DNA of 64,000 bases, from assembly GCA_026874595.1 (NCBI GenBank), contig CM049307.1, forward strand, positions 79,894,643 to 79,958,642. The letters run 5' to 3'. The position numbers and the translations under genes were made by a program. The stretch is from Sipunculus nudus (Eukaryota; Annelida; Sipuncula; Golfingiida; Sipunculidae). Under the pieces are notes generated by a model. That model was not told where the DNA came from, made no database searches, and saw nothing but the letters and a program-made list of their open reading frames with translations. Below, piece by piece: positions 57,187-64,000 of the stretch (position 1 is the stretch's first letter; the number at the start of each line of letters is the position of its first letter).

Positions 57187-59510
57187 TAGCTCAGCTGACT
57201 TTCAGTCATGCTAAGCTATAGCGATCACTCTTTGTCCGTCGTCCGTCTGTCCGTCCGTTAACCTGGCACAAATCGTAACCGCTGGACTTAGAATCTTGTA
57301 ACTTTACATTCTGAGAGGTCAATGAAAAATCTCCTTGGAAACCAGAAATTAGGTCTCTCTTACCCATATCCTTCGAGCTATGGGACCCCTAAAGTACCCC
57401 CCAGAAAAGTAAAAAATTTCATACAAAAACTTCAATATCTCATTAACTACTTGACTGATGGTCATGATTTTTGGCACACATATTGATCATGAGATGTTCC
57501 ATCAGTTCCTGAGGACTGGTGGCGCCACCTGTATTTTTCGATTTTTTACGAATTTTTTCTCTATTTTTTATACCTTTAAAAATGTGAACATCTGTTAACA
57601 AGGCACAAATCGTAACGACTGGACCTAGAATCTTCATTATCGACACACTGAGAGACCTATGAAAAGTCTCCATGGAAACCAGAAATTAGGTCTCTGTTAC
57701 CCATATTCTTTGAGCTATGGGGCCCCAAAGTAACCCCCAGAAAAGTAAAAAATTTCATGCAAAAACTTCAATATCTCATAAAATACTTGACTGATGGTAA
57801 TGATTTTTGGCGTACATATTGATCATGAGATGTTCCATCACTTCCTGCAGACTGGTGGCGCCACCTATATCGTTTAATTTTTTACTAATTTTTTTCTCTA
57901 TTTTTGAGACCTTTCAAAATGTGAACATCTGTTAACAAGGCACAAATCGTAAAGACTGGACCTAGAATCTTAATTCTTGACACACTGAGAAGTCCATGAA
58001 AAATATCCTTGGAAACCAGAAATTAGGTCTCTGTTAACCATATCCTTCCAGCTATGGGGCCCCAAAGTACCCCCCAGAGTAGTAAAAAATTTCATACAAA
58101 AACTTCAATATCTCAATAACTACATCACTGATGGTCATGATTTTTGGCATACATATTGATTATGAGATGTTCCATCAGTTCCTGCAGACTGGTGGCGCCA
58201 CCTGTATTGTTCGATTTTTCACGATTTTTTCCTCTATTTTTGAGACCTTTAAGGATGCTGTCATCTGTTAACGTGGCACAAATCGTAACGACTAGACCTA
58301 GAATCTTCATTCTTGAAACACTGAGAGACCTATGGAAAGTCTCCATGGAAACCAGAAATTAGGTCTCTGTTTCCCATATCTATCGAGATATGGGGCCCAA
58401 AGTACCCCCCAGAGTAGTAAAAAAATTCATACAAAAACTCCAATATCTCAATAACTACATCACTGACGGTCATGATTATTGGCATAAATATTGATCAAGG
58501 GGTGTTTCATCAGTTCTTGCAGACTGGTGGCACAACCTGTATTTGTTCGGGGTTTTTTTTACGATTTTTTTCCTCTATTTTTGAGACCTTTAAGGATGCT
58601 GTCATCTGTTAACGTCGCATAAATCGTAACGACTGCACCTAGAATCTTCTTACTTTACATCCAGAGAGGTCCATGAAAAATGTCCTTGGAAACCAGAAAT
58701 TAGGTCTCTGTTACCCATATCCTTCGAGCTATGGGGCCCCAAAGTACCCCCCAGAGTAGTCAAAAATTTCATACAAAATCTTCATCAGTTCTTGCAGACT
58801 GGTGGCACAACCTGTATTTGTTCGGGTTTTTTTTAATGATTTTTTCCCTCTATTTTTGAGACCTTTAAGGATGCTGTCATCTGTTAACGTGGCACAAATC
58901 GTAACGACTCGACCTAGAATCTTCATTCTCGATACACTGAGAGACCTATGAAAAGTCTCCATGAAAACCAGAAATTAGGTCTCTGTTACCCATATCCTTC
59001 GAGCAATGGGGCCCCAAAGTACCCCCCAGAGTAGTAAAAAATTTCATACAAAATCTTCAATATCTCAATAACTACAACACTGATGGTCATGATATTTGGC
59101 ATACATATTGATCATGAGCTGTTCCATCAGTTTCTGCAGACTGGGAGCGCCACCTCTATTTTTTTTCAATTTTTTACGAATTTTTTTTTCTCTTTTTTGA
59201 GACCTTTAAAGATGTGGTTATCTGTCAACAGGGTACAAATTGCAACAACTGGACCTAGAAACTTCATTCTTGTCATGCAAGGAGGCCCATGAAGAGTGCC
59301 TGTGGAAACTTGAAATTAGATCTCTGTTACCCATATCCTTCAAGCTATAAGGACTCTGAAGTATCCCTTAGAATAATGCACAATTTGATACAAAAGCTGA
59401 AGTATCTGAACAACTTATGCGGAGATCACCATGATTCTTTGCATGGATATTGACCATTAAGTGTTTTTATTAGTTTCTGCAGATTGGTGGAGCCACCTGT
59501 ATATTTGTAT
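57187..59510 (+). mobile_element. Pearl-like element with seven ~337-bp core repeats
   Basis: The head hairpin (AGCTCAGCTGACTTTCAGTC) and GTCCGTCTGTCCGTCC microsatellite start at 57187. The landmark GGTCTCTGTTACCCATATCC recurs at about 57353, 57690, 58028, 58365, 58707, 58978 and 59320. Periods are 337-342 bp, except one 271-bp unit that has lost a segment. Each unit carries CTGGTGGCGCCACCTGTAT and CTATTTTTGAGACCTTTAA. No tail is seen; the block passes into a different repeat at about 59510. The minus-strand METFHRSLSV-type ORFs are shadows of the units. Confidence 0.85.
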
Positions 59511-60500
59511 CCTCCAAAACGAAGTTTTACAGATACTATGTTTTTGACCGGGTTCCTCCGCCGCCGACACGTTTGTTTCCAGAGAGCTCCTCTGAGAAAA
59601 ATGGACCGATTTTTCCGAAACTGACACCAGTTATCTAGTCACATGTGAACTAGTGCCTAACCAATTTGTGTTGACTTCTAACCTTTCCCCTCTATCCAGC
59701 GTCCATTTGTGCGTCTGTTTCCACACATAAACCCTCATATCTCGGGAACCGATTGACCAATCAGGAAATAAAATTTATACAAATGTAGCACTTGGATTGC
59801 TTTATAACATACACAAAAATGGTGGCGCCACCGGTAACTATGTTTGCACAGTGTTCATCTGTTCATCTGCTTTGGGTTAAAATCACTCATATCTCTGCAG
59901 TGAATTGACTAATTCACCTGAAATTCGGCATGCATATACATCCAGGATAGCTTTTTGATTTTATGACCGATGGCACAACCTACATTCACGTTCAAGCTGA
60001 TCACATCCAAGCTCATATCTCAGGAACCGTTTGACCGATTGGGCCAAAATTTTGCATGTGTATAGATATCACATAGCTCTTTATCATACGCAAAACTGTT
60101 TTTGCACAGTGTCTGTCTGTTTTCTGCCGTGGGATAATGTCACTCATATCTCGGCAGTGGTTTGACATATCTGCCTAAAATTTTGCAGTTTTATACATCC
60201 TGGATAGCTTTCTTGATTTTATGACAGGTGACGCCACCTACTTTCTAGTTTATAGATCTCACATAGCTCTTTAACATACACAAAGCTGTGGCGCCAACAG
60301 CAACCATTTCTGCACAGGGTCCGTCTGTTTTTCTGCCGTGGGATAAAATCACTCACATCTCGGCAGTGGTTAGATATATCTGCCTAAAATTTTGGATATG
60401 TATACAGCTTGGATAGCTTTCTTGATTAGGTGGCAGGTGGCGCCACCTACTTACACATTTCGGCTGCAAACATCCATGCTAATATGCAACACACCTCACT
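59511..60500 (+). repeat. Alternating ~130-150-bp repeat units with GGTGGCGCCACC
   Basis: CTCATATCTCGGGAACCG (about 59733 and 60007) alternates with CTCATATCTCTGCAGTG-type units (about 59882, 60139 and 60349). Each is followed by an A/T-rich ATTTTGCATGTGTATA-like phrase and GATAGCTTTnTTGATTTTATG. GGTGGCGCCACC, a perfect 12-bp palindrome, occurs at about 59820 and 60437. Not coding. Confidence 0.7.
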
Positions 60501-61189
60501 TTTTTTCCCATGCCACTCAATCCATGCCTCACTTCACCCGTTCTACTCTGTTTGGCCGATTTACGTAGTTGCTTACCGACTACCCAAATTCTAGTCGTTA
60601 TATGAACTTGCTTTCATTGATTTTATTTAGATCTTTTGTAGAACTGAACGTTACTGTCGGAGTCATACAAGTACTGTCATCTAAATCATTTTTGATCTAT
60701 TAGATGCTGCTCGGAAAAATTACGCGTATTGTTAGTTAAGCAGTCAAGTAAATCACAATTGTGTGGTGAAAACTGTGTGCTGTGAAAACGCCTATATTTG
60801 TCTTATATTTAGAAATGTTGATATACCGATCAAATCCTATATTTCTTTTTCATCTCAAATGCACCAATAAAATGACGATATGTCTTCTGGAACCTTTTTT
60901 TGGAGTGTTGGGACTGTTTTTCACAAGAATAGGTTTTAAGCCCGTAAAAATGTCTTGAAAAGAAAATGATCGTTTGAATTCACCAAGCAAGATGTCACTT
61001 GTACCCTGATGCTGTAAATAACATAATACACCTTTTCAATAGAAATTAATTGTCCTCTTCTCCTCTGCTGTATTCCGATCAGACGGGCCAGCATAGCAGG
61101 GTTTGTCGAATAAAACAATATACAAACCGGAGGCTTCAAAAGGGACACAAATGTTAAATGGGTGGATGTCATCATAGTATCCCAGTTCG
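60501..61189. other. Non-coding stretch
   Basis: No gene or repeat recognised. Confidence 0.4.
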
Positions 61190-62925
61190 AATAATGCTCA
61201 GCACTAACCTGACATTTTTGGGGAGATCCTAGGCAAATCTCCTCGGAAACCCGATATTAGGTCAAGGTGACCTATATTTTGTGACTTACAGACCGAAAAC
61301 ATGATTTCGAGCGCCCTGAATGTCAGACGGGGACAAATCCTATATGCGAGGCCTAGAATCTTCCAACTCGTTATCCTGGGAATTTCTAAGCAAATCTCCT
61401 TGGAAACCTGAAATTAGGTCAAGGTGACCAATATTTTGCGACATACGGGCCGAAAACATGATTTTGAGCACCCAGAGAGTCAGACTGGGCACAAATCGTA
61501 TCCATTAGACTTAGAAACCTCTAACCTGGCAGTTTGGGAGATCCTAGGCAAATCTCATTGGAAACCCGAACTGAGGTCATGGTGACCAATATTTTGTGAC
61601 CTTCAGGCCAAATACATGATTTCAAGCACCCTGACTGTCTGATGGAGACAAATCGTTTAGGTGAGGCCTAGAATCTTCTTACTTAGCATCCTTGGAGTTT
61701 CTAGACAAATCTCCTTGGAAACTTTAGATTAGGTCAAGGTGATCTACATTTTGTGACCTATGGGTTGAAAACATGAGTTTGAGCATCTAGACAGTCAGAT
61801 AGGGCACAGTTAGTATCCATTAGGCCTATAATCCTCTATCATTACATTTAGAAAAGTCCTAGGAAAATATCTTTGGAAACCTGAAATAAGGTCACTGTGA
61901 CCTATATTTTGCAACCTACAGGAAAACTATGTCATATGAACACCCTGATTGTCAGAGGGTATCTGTTAGGAATCTTCTCTTTCCCGAGAGGTTCTAGACA
62001 AATCTCCTTGGAAACCTGAAATTAGATCATGGTGACCTACATTGTGTAACCTACGAGACCAATAACCAGATTTTGAGCACCCTGAATGCCAGATGGGCAC
62101 AAATCGTATCTGTTAGGCCTAGAATCTTCTAATGCAACATCCTGGGAGGTCCTTGGCCAATCTCCTTTGAAACCTGTAATTAGGACACGGTGACTTACAT
62201 GTTGTGACATACAGGCCGAAAACAGGATTTTGATCAACCAGAAAGTCAGTCAGGGCACACACTGTTTGTTAGGCCTAGAATCTTCTGATGTAACATTCTG
62301 AGAAGTCCTTGGCAAATTTCTGTGGAAAACTGAAATTAGGTCACCATGACCTATATTTTGCAACCTTTAAGAAAAAGAAGTCATATAAGCACCCAGACAA
62401 GGCACAAATTGAATCCATGAGGCCTAAAATCTTTTAACAAAAAATCAGGGAGGTCCAAGTCAAGTGTACTTGGAAACCTGAAATCAGGTCATGGTGACCT
62501 ATATTCAGTAACTTGTGGGCTGAAAAATTGTTTTTCAGCACCCAGACAATCAGACGGGGCATAAATTGTAGCAATAAGCCCTAGACTCTTCTAACATGAC
62601 ATTCATGCCAATTCTCCTTGGAAACCTGAAATTGGATCACGGTGACCTATATTCTGCCAGCTATGGACCAGAAAAATGATTTTGAGCACCCAGACAGACA
62701 GGGTACAAATTGTATCCATTTTTCCTTGGAACCCTCTATTGTGAAATCCAGGGGGGTCCTGGCCAGGTCTCATATGAATCCTGAAATTTTTATTTTCTGT
62801 CCCTCTTTTCAACACTGTAACTTTAGCCATAGGCTATTCTCACAAACAATATATAACATTAATAAAAAATGAGCACCCAGTCAAAATTAGTTGAGCGTCA
62901 CAGCCCATGGGCCACTTGTTTTATA
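61190..62925 (+). mobile_element. Pearl-like element with about ten ~160-bp core repeats
   Basis: GGAAACCnGAAATTAGGTCA with AAGGTGACCTATATTTTG recurs every ~160 bp (about 61242, 61402, 61563, 61723, 61875, 62018, 62170, 62328, 62479 and 62620). Units also carry GGCCTAGAATCTTCTAAC and TTGAGCACCCnGAnnGTCAG. The block ends in TTAGTTGAGCGTCACAGCCC and ATGGGCCACTTGTT at 62887-62922, the family tail with the GCCCATGGGC palindrome. The head is missing. It shares the core type of 15300-16207. Confidence 0.85.
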
Positions 62926-64000
62926 CTTGTTCTCTATCCCTAACCGGTAATGGTTGAACACTTTAGCGAACATACATACTCGTTTGGGATCAAGTATGCA
63001 AAATGCACCAAATGTAAACGGTTGTAAGAGATTTATTATATACTTTATCTCCAGCTAACTCTTGGTAAGTTTCTTGCATACCAGAAATAAGTTCATTGTG
63101 ATTTATGTTCTTCGGATAACGTAATTTGTTGGATATTTTTGCAAACTTATATTAGTGTTCTATGCCTCTTCTATGCCTTTGCAAATGACTAAAAACTATT
63201 GCACAACATACATCATCTGCATAATTAACATTATAACATCTTAACTCGGACCCTATTGGTCTCAACGCCCTGTTGAATTGGTCTGTAAGGATATTTGTAT
63301 GAGATTTTTCAGAACATGGGTCCTGTGACCTTAACCTTGTGACTAAAAGGTCTGAGAACTATCCTTGAACTTACAGCATTTTGATTTTGTGTCCAGCGAC
63401 CTTGACCTCTGAGCAGGTAATCTCAAAAGCTGCAGATTCATTTCATTTTTGGAGGTAAAGCCATATGTGAAAGATGGAAGGTTTGAGATGAAACGTTTGA
63501 TTTACAATGCATCCACGATCGTTTTAGAGATGTGGATCTTGAAACCTTTACCTTCGGCCTCTGAACCCCGAAATAAATATGATCCTTACTTTAGTGGCGA
63601 TTCCGTAACAAATCAAGTTTGAAGCCAATCTGTATTTTCAAAACCTGTTTAGCGACAATATATTGATTTGTGAATGGATGGTCTCTGTGACCTTGACCTT
63701 TGATCCTGTGTCCGAAATATCGAAGGGAATCTTTCCTTATTGCCAGGTGAGCGATAACTTAAAGATAGAAGGTTTGTGATTAAAATAGGTAGAAGAGAAA
63801 AATTCAAATTCTGACTCTCGTTCCAGCAAGCCGGACAATACGGTTTACTGCCTAAGAACTTAAGGTAAGCAGATATCTAGTAAAAAAGCCAGACTGCTTA
63901 GTCTAAGGGAAATCCCTCCAAAACAGAATCAAAGTAGGGCTGCAAATTAAATGAAGAGGTAAAATACGCTATGATGAAGTTATTCCAAATAGAGGATATC
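62926..64000. other. Non-coding; diverged repeat with TGACCTTGACC words
   Basis: 63318-63335, 63395-63408 and 63687-63703 contain TGACCTTGACCT-type words inside diverged tandem units (AAGATGGAAGGTTTGAGATG against AAGATAGAAGGTTTGTGATT). No gene was seen. Confidence 0.45.

Noticed and set aside
57443-58962. Repeated METFHRSLSV-type minus-strand frames as a gene family
   Set aside because: They recur with the 337-bp period and carry the reverse complement of the repeat landmark; no coding signature.
57187-62925. CRISPR array
   Set aside because: Units are hundreds of bases, diverged and contiguous, without short identical repeats and unique spacers; the genome is animal.

Overview
The window reads as intergenic or intronic DNA from an AT-rich invertebrate animal genome, most likely a mollusc and probably a bivalve. 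The clues are interspersed elements with a hairpin head, a CTGT/CCGT microsatellite and tandem core repeats (the layout of bivalve 'pearl'-type elements), APE-type non-LTR retrotransposons, tRNA-derived SINEs, MITEs, GT-AG introns and abundant (TA)n and (CA)n. There is no operon structure and no bacterial or organellar gene. I see no complete intact protein-coding host gene. What codes, or once coded, is nearly all mobile-element protein, plus a few isolated exon candidates.

Layout. 0.2-2.3 kb is a ~1.08 kb sequence duplicated in tandem, ending in degenerate TTAGGG-like DNA. 2.38-7.26 kb is a nearly full-length APE-type LINE with a 13-bp target-site duplication. Its ORF1 starts with a 2A-like ribosome-skipping motif and carries a coiled coil and an RRM-like domain. 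Its ORF2 has endonuclease, reverse transcriptase and a terminal zinc knuckle. It carries two frameshifts and looks like a twin-priming inversion. 7.3-9.15 kb holds two tandem tRNA-like SINE units and two short LINE 3' relics. 9.93-10.34 kb (minus) is a spliced Tc1/IS630-like DDE transposase fragment. 11.6-13.4 kb (minus) is a decayed Ty3/gypsy pol. 14.4-14.9 kb (minus) is a frameshifted Ulp1-like (C48) peptidase relic. 15.3-16.2 kb and 21.9-25.3 kb carry pearl-like elements, with a plausible terminal exon at 23.34-23.68 kb between them.

28.86-33.1 kb (plus) is the most unusual stretch. It is a long, frameshifted transposase-like gene whose plus strand is extremely G-rich and C-poor, is broken by a 663-bp MITE flanked by TAA, and ends in a Tudor-like domain. 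It is followed by AT-rich DNA and a 74-82 bp minisatellite (34.09-34.63 kb). 35.9-39.6 kb has an unrecognised ORF, a tandem duplication around (TA)n and a decayed LINE on the minus strand. 46.4-48.5 kb (minus) has a MULE transposase with a SWIM zinc finger, next to a YqaJ-type exonuclease relic. 50.5-51.15 kb is a chromo-like plus OTU-like pseudogene. 51.48-52.02 kb is a foldback element with ~200-bp arms. 53.5-54.1 kb is a CpG-rich MITE-like element. 55.25-55.40 kb resembles a CpG-rich promoter. 57.2-62.9 kb is a large block of ~337-bp, alternating ~130-150-bp and ~160-bp tandem repeats.

How the parts relate: this is a nested transposon graveyard in which younger elements (the LINE, the MITE, the foldback) sit in older ones. 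Runs of 10 or more G or C are unusually frequent and coincide with several frameshifts. All family assignments come from reading motifs in translations by eye; no database search was possible.
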